Source: Nymphaea colorata (taxonomy: Eukaryota > Streptophyta > Magnoliopsida > Nymphaeales > Nymphaeaceae). From it: 64,000 nucleotides of DNA. Under the pieces are notes generated by a model. It was given only the letters and a program-made list of their open reading frames with translations. It was not told where the DNA came from and ran no database searches. This document shows positions 1 through 12,119 of the stretch, in pieces. Where the stretch lies: assembly GCF_008831285.2 (NCBI RefSeq), contig NC_045141.1, forward strand, positions 20,456,848 through 20,520,847. Reading direction: 5' to 3'. The translations under genes were made by a program, and so were the position numbers. Every line of letters begins with the position of its first letter. The first letter of the stretch is position 1.

Positions 1-2755
1 CGCCACTAACGGTGAGAGACCTACAAAGATGTAATACATGAAGGCATTTGACGAAAAAAACCAATATTCTTGGGATATACGTTCTTCTAGAGTTTAGCAA
101 ATTCAACTTGAAATTGCTCAATGATCTCGTGGAGACAAGCCGTCGCATGAATATCTGGGCCAGTTTCGTCGTCTTTAAGATGAACTCATGTAGTATAGGC
201 TGGCCACCCTCTCATTCTAATATTTACGGGCAAGAATTTTTGTTAAGGCCAGAATTGTGGAATCCTAATAATTCTCATTTTTGATGAAACGGAAATTATG
301 TTATTAGAAAAAAAAAATTGATTTAAGAATTATAGGCTCATTCTTGAATCAAAATTTTGAAATTGTGATTCTACTTCAAGGGGTGGAAATTATTCTAGAC
401 TTTAGAATTTGTTAATCTTTCTTTAGGACACATGTCATGATGACTTTAGTTTATGAATTCTGAAATTTTAATGATGTGTTATAGAACGAATCATTTTCAA
501 TTCTGAAATGAAAATGTCAAACTATCAACCACAAAAGGAACTATAAAATGTCAAACTATCAACCAAGAGATATAGGAATTGAGAGAACTTCGAATTTCTT
601 TTGAGTGGTGGAATGACCTCCGGCTCACCTAAAGCTTGCAGCAGCAGGGGAACCTTTATAAGCATATCGGTAGTAATTTGTGAGGTTAGGCACAAAGGCT
701 TTGAAACGATTGGTAAAGAGTTTGGAGACGCAGGTCGAACTCCGTCGACCGACACCAAGTTCATTGTACGCAGATGGCACTGTTAAAACACCCAAGTTCA
801 AGCTAGCAATAATGAACGGCTTGGACTTGAGTTAAGAGGGATGGAGCGTGAGAAAGAGAACTGAGAGCCACAGCATCATAATTTATCAGATACCAAAATT
901 CAAACGCATCATAATCGATCTGCATGGTGAATTTCTGTCCCTTGAAGTCCGATTCCTGCAACGAACTGTTCTGGCTTTGTATTATCCCTTCCTTGCCACT
1001 TGCCAGTGGTGGAGCTTCGGCAATTGCAGATCGTCAATTGTCCTCTTTCGAATTCGTGAGATGGTTGGAGCTGTCCTTCCTTGATCACGAGCATCTATCA
1101 GCAAGAATACCAGCAGCAGAATGTTTTGGACAGTTCAACACATGGTGATCCCTTCATTCTTTGTCCTCACTCCGCTTGTGTCCATCAGAAAATTCAAACT
1201 GGAATGTCGACCAAATTACAGTGCCTGGAATAATTCATCATTGCTGTCGTTTCTTACTAATTTACATTACGGCGGGAGGTTATTCCCATTGCTTTACCGA
1301 AGAGGCCGAAGTCCCTCCATCCCTTCAAGGCTGCTTTGAGGAGGTGACACTTAGGCTGTGTTTCAACTTGTATATTGATATCTTTTTCTTTTACAAAATC
1401 CAAAACAAAGCTACCATTTCACCAATCCCCTCATCAAGATTATAGTTTCTTGTATTGGAATACTGCCATCTTCTGTGCAATTAATTTTCTCGATGCTTTT
1501 AACCAAAAACTACAACTGCCCATTTTTTTACTTTTGTGGGAAAACATGCATGCAGCGGATGGAAAAGCAATGGTTTGAACTTTGAACAATCGTTTTGATG
1601 AACTGTGTGATGTGAATGAATGAGAGTGAGGACAGGAAATGAAGTGATCTCACAAGATGGGAGACGGTGGGCCGCAAGGAAAAGGAAATTAAATAGCTAC
1701 TAAAATTTTGAAAAGCAACCGTAGATTTATATATTAATACTTCATTTCAATTCAAAGTCTATATGGGTTTTTGTTTTTGAAGTCGCCCAAAGGTCCTCAT
1801 TCCCCATAGGTCTTGGGTTGCCTCAATGTCAGCAATGACAACTTCAACTTTGTTGTGCTCCACCAATTAAAACTTAGAGACGCAGTGGCCACTCAAATCA
1901 AATTGATCAAATTGCAACAATTTCAAAGACTTCTTCTCTCACGACATGTCCCTTCTTCTTCTCCTCCCTCCCATTCCTCACTCTTCATCATCTTCTTCTA
2001 CCAATCACCATCCTTCTTCTTTCACCGGTTTCTTTCGTCTTTATTTATTTCTTTACGTTTGTTGTTAATTCTGTCATTCCGTCAGATTTTTTTAGTGTAA
2101 ATTTAGTGTTTATTGCAATTTTGTTCGGATATGCGTTCTTTCTAGCTTGCAGTTTCCTTAAATTGAATATAAACTCTTTTGTTCATGGTTTTGCATATAC
2201 GAAACAATATTGTCGACGTACTTAGTGAATAAATGTTGGATTCCTATACTTGTCATCAATACATATGCAATGCATATTTCGTCGAGAACAAGTTATCATT
2301 GCCTAGCAAAACACCCATGGAAGCACACAAATTAGGAATTATGGTTCCACCACAAATCAATAAATTTAAAATAAGAAGGCGGCACATACTGTTTTAGATT
2401 TTTAATACAAAGGTGTTTTTAGTGCAATTGTTATTGCTGTATTATGATGCATCATAATACTATGAAAGGCTTGGTTGTGTTTTTGTTGCTATGAATCCAT
2501 TATCTTTTATTTTTCAAATGGCGAACCAAAAGTTTTTCATATTGTTAAAAATATGAAAGATGTTTAAGATCCAAAGAAGGAACGAGTTACGGGGAAATCA
2601 AGTTTAGGATGAGAAGTTGGGACAGAATTTTGGGCCTTCAACCGATCCACTCGACGCCCCTTTACATACACGAATCGGCCTACACGAATCGAGTCATAAG
2701 GATTAAAAGGTTTCATATTTGGAAATGAAAAGGAAGAAGTAGTGCTGCATAACGA
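1..2755. other. intergenic, no supportable gene
   Basis: AT-rich DNA with only short, composition-driven open frames and no recognisable domain. The stretch around 600-800 shares a short block with the repeat near 12.0 kb (a 'ggtgggatgaatctctagctc'-like motif) and may be a decayed SINE-like copy. Pyrimidine-rich sequence lies at 1930-2100. I see nothing else. Confidence 0.6.
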
Positions 2756-2756
2756 A

Positions 2757-3200
2757 CCCAGCCAACAACGCTCGAAAAAAACTCGACTCGTGTTAGACTC
2801 ATTTATAAATGAGCCGAGTTCGACCTTGCAAAGATACTTAAAACGATAAATAAGTCAGCTCGAGTTTCAGGAACTCGACTCGACTCACAAACCGGTACTC
2901 TATATAATATTATCAAAACCGGTTCAGCGATTTTAACTTTTAAGGTAAAAACAAATTTTCTTAATTTACACGAGCTAAACGAGTTACATGAGTTAATGTT
3001 AAACCAACTAACGCCTAAATGAGTTACATGAGTTAAATGAGTCGAGTTCGAGCTTTATTTTGTATAGTTGAGTCGAGCTCAAGCTCGCTATAAGAGTACG
3101 ACTTGAGTTCGAGCTGAGCTCGAGCTCATGTCTTTTGAGTCGAGTCGAACTCTAGTTGGCCAAGCTTGGGCTCGACTCAGTTCGTGTGCAGCTCTAGGAA
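2757..3200. repeat. TCGAG-rich degenerate repeat, probable non-autonomous transposon remnant
   Basis: Dense reiterations of ACTCGACTCG, GAGCTCGAG and CGAGTTCGAGC run across the stretch and end near 3195 with a block reading CAGTTCGTGTGCAGCTCTA. On the minus strand that end reads TAGAGCTGCACACGAACTG. From general knowledge, plant genomes contain many non-autonomous DNA elements whose ends read GGGCTGCACACGA and whose interiors are CGAGCTCGAG-rich. I infer this is a member. No matching second terminus or target duplication was identified. Confidence 0.45.
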
Positions 3201-3925
3201 GAAGATGGAGCGTGTGGGTCAGGATGAAAACCGAGATTGGTATGGAAGTGTTCTTTAAAAAACGAATTTGGTCAAACACGGGATATTAATGACCAGCTAA
3301 ACGCTCTCCTTAATTGAATATTTTAGAGTATTAGAATGACTTTTAAACCTTTGCATTTCTTTTGCCCTTAAAATTTGTAGAATCTCCATGGGTTCCGAGT
3401 TTGAAATTGGATACCGGATTCGAATCACCCCGGGGTTCAAGTCCCAACAATACCTATATCCGAATTTTTTACTTTTATCAGATCCAGCTAAACGGATCAG
3501 AGATTGAATCGATAATTGAATGTGTCAGATCCATTTACGTCCGGCCTAAGGCTGTAGCTCATACCCTGTGGTGATTGTTGGCCACTCGCCGGAGTGGGCC
3601 GGCGAAGCAGGCACTACCTGACCACGGTACCGTTTCCGTAGCTATTATTGGTTTCAACATCACAGAAACACTGAATGGTGCAACAGAACAGCAGAAAAGT
3701 TGAGTAGTAAGCTTCGGTATATATATATATTTATAGTAGATGGTCCAGGTAGCAGTTATCATCAGTATCCCTGCAGGCCTCCATCACAGTTTCCTCACCT
3801 AGCTCAGACATAGTTCACCATCTTTCTAGTTCCAACCCGCCTGCTCCCACTCGAACCCTTCTCAAAAACCCTTCTCAAAAGATTATCATCTCATAGATCC
3901 CAAAGAATTAGCGGTGTCTGGAAGC
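3201..3925. other. intergenic, nothing recognised
   Basis: Short open frames without recognisable domains. A (TA)n run lies near 3718-3730. No gene or RNA is supported. Confidence 0.5.
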
Positions 3926-4127
3926 AGGGGCGCAGAGGGAGGAGGGGGTTCTGCCTAGGCCATGGCTCCACCCCAACCAAATGAAAAAAAAAATACAATG
4001 TAAAAATTAATTTTTTTTTCTTTTATGTATTTTTTGAATGTGAGTTCAGTTTTATCCTACCCAATAAACCTATCTCCCATTTGGCCTGCCCCTGAAAAAA
4101 AAATCCTGACTCCGGTCCTGTCTGAAA
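3926..4127 (+). repeat. dispersed 'CAGGGGCG...GGCCATGGCTCCACC' element, copy 1
   Basis: Begins AGGGGCGCAGAGGGAGGAG, continues with GGCCATGGCTCCACCCC, an A-rich/T-rich core, and ends near CTGACTCCGGTCCTG. The same order of blocks is found at 13440-13545 (minus strand) and, more loosely, at 40700-40960. Elements with CAGGGGCGGAG ends are known among plant non-autonomous DNA transposons. That family assignment is inference. Confidence 0.5.
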
Positions 4128-4629
4128 AGATGTTCGGGTAATAGCGTGCAGTGCAGGGATCCAACAAAGACCATGGGGCAGATTGTAGGGGAACTTCAGT
4201 TGTCACTCGGGTCAGTGGGATTTCCTCTTTACTTCAACAAGTGTCTAGTCTTGGGAAAAGGTTGTTTCTTTTAATAGAACTAAATAAAGAGTTCCACGAG
4301 TGCGCATATCATGACTGGTCAGTGCTTAACTTGGAATGGCAACCACATTTGAAAATTTAATTCTTTATTGCGTAACTTGAACTCTATACTTCTTTCTTAC
4401 ATGGGAAAGCTAGAAAAGGCTCATTTTCCAATGATGCAAAGTTGTTTGAACTCGTTTTGAATCTTTTAAACGACAACCCCTTGTGCTATAAAAGAAGGGT
4501 CCATCATACATAATACATCAACCCCCTTCGCTCTGTTCGTTGTTTTTATCATATTCTTCAGTTTTATTCGTTGTTTTTCTCATATTCTTCACCATGTGTT
4601 TTAAATTTAGAATATGCACACGCGTAAGG

Positions 4630-4790
4630 CACAAGTAAAGTCTAGATTGGTTGGTAGACCAGCCTCATAGATCGCAGGGTTCGAACTTGCAGCAAGTCAG
4701 AAAAAACTGGTTGAATTTTATGACATGATTTGTGCCCACTTTGCTTAAACCGATCCCCGTTTTCCATATGCAAGAAATGAAAAAGAGCCC
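4630..4790 (+). mobile_element. tRNA-derived SINE-like sequence (candidate)
   Basis: A pol III box A-like block (TAGATTGGTTGG, about 4653) is followed about 32 nt later by a box B-like GGGTTCGAACTT (about 4678). The spacing suits an internal type-2 pol III promoter. No poly(A) tail or target duplication was identified, so a chance arrangement is possible. Confidence 0.3.
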
Positions 4791-4799
4791 TTATCTATG

Positions 4800-7734
4800 A
4801 CCCATTGTCCCATCCCAAAGGTTGCATCCGTGGAAAAAGTAGAGCTTTTTTAAAACGTCACCGTGAAAAGTTGATGACTTTTAACTAGGCAAATCTTTTC
4901 AAAAAATCAATGGTAAGGGACACCAAGTAAATGATTACGTGACACTAATATCAAACTCAGTAGTAGTGCCATGTGTTGTGTTTGTATAGGCAATTCTGAA
5001 CTAATCCGTCTTCCAATGTAGCAAACTATCTCGGGCCTTATCCTTAAAAAGGTTGCTCTCAGCATTTTTTTTTTCTTCCTAACTAAAAATATCGCCTAAC
5101 ATTTGAATTCAAAGACTTGTTAAGAGGAAAACTTTGTGTGTATATATATATATATATACCCATATTCATCGTTTGGCATTTTGTGAGATTGATAGATTGC
5201 TAGGGTACGTAATGGACAAATTCAATAGGCGTCCCGTTTGATTCGTAGTTCCTACCCGTGTTGACTCGTGATAATGGTTTACATAAATTTTCTCGAGTGA
5301 AAGCCAAAGGGAACCACGTTACTTGCGACTTCAACTAATGGCGACAGGCAATTAAGAACAGGGGGAGTTTACGGCATTTCAAAGGACGCTTAGAGCTTCT
5401 TTTATCTGTTTCTTTTGAATCTGATCTGAACTGGCTTGTGAGCTCACTTATGTGTTCTTTATTTGTTAATTCTGTGCATTAATGGAAAGGAACCACCCCG
5501 GCCTGTTCTCGTCCATTCCTCCATTCCTTTAATTGATATAGTAAATGGGTTTTCTTAAACGGCATTTGGTAGTTGGAACAATGTGTTCTAATCAAGAATG
5601 AGGTGCACCAAACACCGGGAGAACAATATGCTATTGTGTTTTCTTAAGAACAAAAATTTAAGTCCTTTCGCGAAAATTCAAGCTAGCCTTCCTTCATTCG
5701 GCTGCATCAAGGTGCACTCTCTCTCTCTTGTAATTCTTCGGCATCATCACCTATGGAGATGTTAGTATATCCAATTTGGATCAACCGAAACGTTTAAAAA
5801 AAAATTGGATATGGAAAAAAAATTTAATTTCAGATCAGAATAACAGATTGGATTTGGATTTAAAAATGACGTCTGATTAGATTCGGATTCGAACGTGCAT
5901 AAATATCCAATTGGGTTTAAGTAAGGATTCAAATCAGATATATTTTTAATCGGATTTAAGAAATGCTACGTGTTGTCCCAACTTGTTTTTCTAAACAACA
6001 ACTTGATCTTCGTTAAAACACATGTTCCTGGAATCACCTCTCAAGAACGTAAGTTCCAGACATTGGCAGAGGCAGGTGTGGGCTATTGCCCACATAGCAC
6101 CACTAAAATTGCTTATCAACTTATATGTCCATACTTCATCTCTAAACTTACTTGAAGTAATAATGCCAAAAAAAAAAAAAAAACTTTTAGGGTTTTAAAT
6201 CTATTAGATAAAAAATTATAAGATTACATTCCAAGGAAACTGGTAGTCGGTCGAATCACGAATGCCAATAGACAGAACGGAAGCAACAAAGGGAGCAGTG
6301 AGTGGGATCCAAATAGGAGATCCACCAAGCTAAGGGACCTGTGCTCCTGAAAAGTGAAGAAAAAGAAAACTTCTGCATAATAATAATAGCGACGATAATA
6401 ACAATAACAAAGAAAAGGACGATCTGTTTTCTGAACTTTTCTGCCATCCGTCAAAAACCAAACCCCATAAATTTGTCTTAAAAGATCTTTTAAACATAAT
6501 GTTAACCTCGTACTATGTTAATCCTAATTTAACATGAATAATGTCTCCGGAAAATATTTCTTTAATAGTGTGAATGCGATATTTTCATGATTGAAGGCGT
6601 TTATAAATGCCATAACTTTATTTCTACCATGAAATTATTTATAAATTGTGATTATTCAACATTTTGAACCTTAGTTTCACGGACACACAATTCAAACATT
6701 TCTTTGTGATGTACTTACACGCAATGCCACTCGTTCTCCAAAACACACACACACATATATGTACACTAAACAAATTAAAAATGGTTGCCAAAATGTTTAT
6801 TAGCCACAGTTTATGGTGTAGCAACCGTTTACGAAGCCTTTAACTGTCATGTATGGTACTTTTAGTGACAGTAGAATCATTCAAACCATGTGGCATGCAC
6901 ATGGTAGTAAGACTTTGAATGAGTGATGATAGAGTGATATTCACGAAAGCCAGCGGCCAATTAATGCATATTAACAAGTTCAAATGCTGCATGAATATCA
7001 ACCTTCTTTAACCAAAGTCAAGCATGTATGTGCGCATGATGTAAATGTGATTGATTTTATTCGGAAGATCTTGAAAAGATTTTGTATACAACGACATGAC
7101 ATGGAAATGATGTGCTTCTCGAGCTAGCTGATCGGATCAAACAACAAGTATTGCAAACGGATCCAATGAATAAGAACACAAAAACTCCCAATTGGAATAA
7201 GAATTGGTGTAAGAAGTGGAACAAGAAAAGATATTCCTCGTCACGTCACAGCAAGAGGAGCACAGGTCATATTGGTGTAAGGGGGCCATGAATTTGGATT
7301 CGAGCACCCGGAAGACCCAATTACAGTTCAATATTTTGAGTTTGAGTCGGATATTTTAACCTTCCTACCCAAACCCGAGAAGCTGCATCCATCCTTCACC
7401 ACTGTCGCATCAAATATACTCATGAAACGAAAATCTACTAAAAAGGCACTATCAAAAGTGTAAATAAGATTTACATGCTTCACAAGTTCACGTTTAGAAA
7501 CTGTCGGCATAAAGATATACATGAGTTTCTTAAGGAATCGTGGCCATCGTAGCTCCACCTGAAAATTTCATGACAGTGCCGCCGGATATTTGCTTGGAAG
7601 CTTCATAAAAGTTTCATGCGTATTATTTCATTAGCGTAAGCACGTAACGGAGGAAGAATACATACACATATAATAGATGGGGGTGTTGTTTTTACAATTC
7701 AGATTCCTTGTTACTGCAAGGAACGACAATTCAC
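4800..7734. other. intergenic, repeats only
   Basis: No gene is supported. It contains a (TA)n run at about 5143-5158, a degenerate TCGGATTC-rich block at about 5760-5960 (see the dispersed family), an A-run at 6168-6183, and CA/TA microsatellites at about 6741-6760. A 76-codon minus-strand open frame at 7328-7558 matches nothing I recognise. Confidence 0.5.
5760..5962. repeat. degenerate GGATTCGGATC-type dispersed repeat
   Basis: Reiterated variants of TTGGAT, GGATTTGGATT, GATTCGGATTCGAA and AAATCAGATAT fill the stretch. Similar blocks occur at 13560-13930, 37790-37960 and 40480-40690, and two of these end close to an ATTGACAT motif. Interpreted as decayed copies of one non-autonomous element family. 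Confidence 0.4.
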
Positions 7735-9301
7735 TCATAGAGCAGATAAAATGAAAGCGGGGGCTGGCTGTTTCAGATTTGATGACGGTCCGTCGAGCAT
7801 CTTCTTGACCTCCTGTTCAAAGATCACCATGGCCGGAGACGGCAAACAGACCGGAATCACTGCCCCCTCTTCTCCATGCTTGTTCTTGAACTTCATGAAG
7901 AAGCTGGCGACTCCAGGAATTGCGCCGACGCCGCCTTTGGCGGCACCGCCGTAGACAGGCATCCCCCAGCCGAGGTCCAGCTCGCTGAACCCAGCCTTCC
8001 TGATGTCCGACACCACGAAGGCGCGCACGACCGTGAAATGCGGCCTTCCCTTGAGCACCATGAGGTCTGCCACCGACCGCATGTACTCGTCCGTCACGTC
8101 TGCCTTGGCCTTCCTCACCAGCTCCACGGCGTAGCCCAGCGGGTTGATGCTGAGCTTGGCTGCCGTCGAGACGGCCGCCGGTAGAGAGAACGCGTTGCCG
8201 TAGTAGCCCTGCGGCAGCTGTGGCTGGTACTTGGACCGCGCATTGAAGATACACAACAGGCGAAAAACCTCCTCGGGATCAGGCTGGAGCGCGATGGTTC
8301 GGCATCGCCACAGGCAGCCAGTGATGATCTCGAAGGAGGTGGCGGCGTCCCGGAGGTGGGGAGGGAGCTGGCGGCGAAGCGCCTGCACCTCTCTGGCGCC
8401 GAAAAAGAAGGATTTGTGGGCCATGTCGTCCAGCGGCATCAGCGTGTTCTTGGTGTCGGGGACGTCCTCGTACTCGCGATGCACCCGCGTCACCGCCGGC
8501 GGGTTCCGGGCGTTGAGGAGGTGGCGCTCCCAGACCGGCAGCACCGACGGCGCCGCCGCTCCCTTCGCCATCTCGCATACCGCCGTCAGGAACTGCATGA
8601 GGCCAGAGGCATCACTCATGGTGTGATTGAGCCGCACTGCCCAGATGAAACCCCCACATCTCAGACGCGTCACCTACATCATCACCAATCTCAACTTAGA
8701 AAAAGAGAGAGAGCCCACTCTGTTTCTTAAACAGATAGTTCACTGACATTCCAAATTCTTTATAATTTTTCTACTGCAAATCTGTCGACTATAATGAAGG
8801 GAACCAGTTGAGGAATGTTCTGAACTGCCGTTATTTGGGAAGCATGTAAGTTAATATTATTACCTGAAATAGCAACAAAGGGCAGTTGGTGACCTCCCCA
8901 GAAGCAGGGACTTCGTAGAGGAGTTTTTCGAAACAGGGGAATGGTGGCTGCAGGGCGTCCCCAAATTCTTCCAACGTAACGTCGGCGTCGGCCTCGACGA
9001 AGAGAACGCCTTCGCCGGTGCACTCCACCGTCAACTTCCGGTTGGGGCCTTCCCGCAGCCTCCCGGCGAAGGGGTAGTAGAACACCAGCGCTTTCGCCAG
9101 TGCGTCCTTCATGACGGCGGCCGGGTCCCGGCCGTCCATGGCTGGGTTCCGACGATAGAACTGGATGACGGGGATCTGAAACCTGAAGCCATCTTGGTCG
9201 TCAATGTCAGACAGAGGTTTGAGCTCGTAGGGAGTGGGTTTAGCTGGAGGGACGAGGACGGGGTCGGCAATCTTGACGTCAAACTTCAGGGAGGTATCCA
9301 T
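7735..9301 (-). CDS. BAHD acyltransferase, benzyl alcohol O-benzoyltransferase-like
   Basis: Two exons: 9301-8864 (146 codons) and 8673-7735 (312 codons plus stop). The intron 8863-8674 has donor CAG|GTAAT and acceptor TGTAG|GTG, and the product is 458 aa, typical for the family. BAHD enzymes transfer an acyl group from an acyl-CoA to an alcohol or amine, usually in the cytosol. The catalytic HxxxD is HTMSD at residues 163-167. The structural DFGWG appears as DLGWG at 379-383. The N-terminal block ([38 protein letters not shown]) and [10 protein letters not shown] closely resemble benzyl alcohol benzoyltransferases and alcohol acyltransferases that make volatile esters, so a benzoyl- or short-acyl-CoA donor is likely. 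Exact substrates cannot be read from sequence. The second exon begins with a GTG valine codon; the only start is the ATG at 9301. Confidence 0.93.
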
Positions 9302-9418
9302 TGCTGCTGCTGCCGATGGTGGTGGTCGGCCTTCAAGAAATTTGAAGCTCGACGACAGGAAGAAAGGAAGGGGAGAAGGAGCTGAGGCTGTGAGGAGATG
9401 GTTGCCTCTGGACAGGAA

Positions 9419-9424
9419 TTTATA
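9419..9424 (-). promoter_or_regulatory. TATA box of the BAHD gene
   Basis: TATAAA on the minus strand within CTTATAAATTCC, about 118 nt before the ATG. This leaves a plausible 5' leader of roughly 85 nt. Confidence 0.6.
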
Positions 9425-9429
9425 AGCGC

Positions 9430-11832
9430 GCCCTCCACTGCAGTGGTTGGTAGTGCAGTATCCAACAGAGGAGACGGAAGTTACCTGGATATAAAGTTAC
9501 CTGGAGAAAGTGCTTCGATGAACCATCTCAAAAATTCAGTGATGATTTTATGAATGGTGAAAATTTCCTTTGGCAAAAATTAAAACTTTAAATATTTCTT
9601 TGGAATAATTTCATTTTTTGGTAGGAGCTACAACCTTGAAAACTAATTATATTTTTACCCTTGCATGGTTTTTGTATGAATACCACCCTTGCGTAGTCCT
9701 TTGTATCAATAGCGGGGAGCGAAAAAAATTTGCTGGAGTGGCACATGTATTAAAAATACTCAAATTTGGTGGGTACTTATATATATAAAGATAAATATTT
9801 AAGGTTTCTATTTAAAAATAAAAAACTTTTGTCAGTCACAATGTGGCTATACCACTATATGATTTATGTGTGAGCCATGACTTGTCTATCTCTATTTATC
9901 ACAATCCTTCCAGGACTCATTTGGATGGCACATGTATCTAACCTAGTTTTGTGAAAACTTGACTTTACAAAAACCAAGATTTTTAATGAGTTTTAAAAAC
10001 TTGTTTTATTTGTTTCCGTGGCACACACAAAACCTAGCTTTTTATAAATAACCTAAGGGGTTCAGGTTTCACTTTCTTTTACAAGACCAAGTTTTATCAA
10101 AGCTGAGTATTTCTCGAATTCACTTTTGGTGGCGCCTAAACACTCCAAAAACTTAGTTCTAGAGTCAAAAATTGTCCTTCTAACTAAATCTTGAAGTTCT
10201 GAATTCATTTGAACAGCCACCGATCGAAAAAAACTTTACGACGATCGTCAACAAGATTCGACAACATTTCAATAAAAGACAAGAATGCAAGCAGGTTCAA
10301 AATTTGACAACTTAGACGATGAACATCTTTTCCTGCTAAGAAAAACGATTCACAAGTTAATCCTTGTCAAATCGAACACTTGGTAGACCACCCGCAATGA
10401 CACTCGCATACTTCTATTCCAACAAGGCAAGCAAAAGCATTTCTTTTGAATTCATGCATATATGATATGAGGAGGGAAGGCAGCCTTCCAAAAGTTGAAA
10501 AAAACTCTCACTCTTACTGCTTCAAGCAAACTAGAATGATTCGACCAATTCCATCACCATAGTTGATTCCTATTAACAGAACTCCTTAAAAGTTCTCTCC
10601 CCAACAAAAGTTGTGCTCTTCTACAAACAGAAGTTCTTCTGTACATCCGATTCTCCTTGTGTTCCGGCGTTCCGGCTACAGTTCCGAGTTCTAGTTAGGG
10701 CAAAACGGGGAAGCCGCCGCAGGTGTCCCTCTCGAGAAGGTGCCGGGCTTCCGGTCGTCGTTCAATGTCAGATGTAAATGTCGACCAAGAAAAGTTGGAA
10801 AAGGGGAGTCAAAGGAGAATTGCCGAACGTCCTCCCAATTTTCGACGAACTTTCTCCCACTCGGATTTTTCTCAGAAGGCTCTCAGTAGAGGCTGGGAGC
10901 TCCCATGGGCCCGACGGCAGACACAGGGCGTCGCAGACTGCAAGTCTCCATATGTTAGGTGGGTCAAGATTTCGAGGTGAGTCAAGGTTTCGAGTCTTTT
11001 GTGCAATCTTTTAAAGATCGAGTCGACGGAGAAGGCGATCTCACCTTTGTTGGTGCTTAAAAAACTAACCCAACAGGAACCAACAAAATTGGATGACACC
11101 AACCTTCTTTTTTCTTTTTGGCTCAGTTAGATTCAAAGTAGCCGTCTCATTGGCAACTTCTACAACTTTTCACTTGGGGGAATTAAAAAAGGCGAGCCGA
11201 TGATGCAGCGCTGGCCCTTGACGGTTCAATCATGTCCTGGATCGAAAGCCATGGCCCTTTTTCTTTTCGACTTCTTCTTCCTGCCCAAGTAAATATTATA
11301 AAACGGTGGGACGTGGCGTGTCTGATCATCGGCCTTTCCAGTCCATCTTGACCGGCCGATCGTTTGGTGTTGAAACCGATCATGGTGTCCCTTGGTCCTC
11401 GGTCCTTATAAGTTCCTCTTCTTAACTTCTTGGGAGTGATTTCTTGATGCTAACCTTATACGATCTTATCGCACCAAAAAAAAAAAAAAAGACGTGATCT
11501 TTCCTCCCTTGTATCCAGCCAAAATTAATCCATGCACTCTGCATTAGGAGTGATTAGGACTATATATTTTGTTAGTTTGTGTGTGTGGTTAAAAATATTA
11601 GCTTTGTTTTGGTGAGTGGAGTTTCTTACGACAGGAGCTAACCTCTCATTCTCTTAAAGTATAGAGTTTCCTTTGAGTGTTTCAAAGTTATGTTTTAGTT
11701 TACTTCTTAATGTTTTAGACGATTTGAAACAAAAACTGACCTTGCGACAACTCTATCAGCTATATCTAAAAAGGTCATGGCAGAATTTTTCTTTATTATG
11801 TTGCATTATGAATAATTAAACAAGCCTTCAAA
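9430..11832. other. intergenic, no supportable gene
   Basis: 9910-10150 is a MITE-like block (separate entry). 10640-11090 is more GC-rich, with short open frames on both strands but no domain or continuous frame. An A-run lies at 11476-11490. No gene is supported. Confidence 0.5.
9910..10155. repeat. MITE-like repeat of the 'TTTGGATGGCA...AAACACTCC' type
   Basis: Starts near CATTTGGATGGCAC and ends near GGCGCCTAAACACTCC. The interior is rich in AAAACCTAGTTTT and CAAAACCAAG motifs. 42715-42865 and 45582-45860 share the interior vocabulary and similar ends. Interpreted as degenerate non-autonomous elements of one family. Confidence 0.4.
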
Positions 11833-12116
11833 AGGCATAGCATAGTTGGTTTGAGAACCTTTATGTATATAGGCAGGTTTTTAGTTCGATTCTTATAAAT
11901 GTTATGTTTTTGTATCTTAAGGTGATAAGTCACGGCATCCAAGTTGAAGAGTACACGGTTGCTATTACTGACACTGACGCAGTTTAAGACTCCGGAGGCA
12001 AAAGGAATGAAGGCCCTTCAGGCCTCGTTTTGGATGGTGGGATGAATCTCTAGCTCACCCAAACAACAAAACATGAATTCCAAGATTACATTTGTCAAAA
12101 AAAAAAAAAAAAAAAA
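11833..12116 (+). mobile_element. SINE-like element with poly(A) tail (candidate)
   Basis: A box A-like TAGCATAGTTGG (about 11839) and box B-like AGTTCGATTCTTA (about 11884) lie near the left end. The sequence ends in a 20-base A-run (about 12096-12116). The internal block GACTCCGGAGGCAAAAGGAATG recurs in altered form at about 15511 in a second candidate. This arrangement is what a tRNA-derived SINE shows. No clear target-site duplication was found. Confidence 0.45.
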
Positions 12117-12119
12117 GAT

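Noticed and set aside
8620-8645. TGATTGAGCCGCACTGC, similar to the start of miR171
   Set aside because: It lies in the coding sequence of the BAHD HTMSD motif on the opposite strand, the 3' half does not match, and no complementary arm is seen. A chance resemblance.
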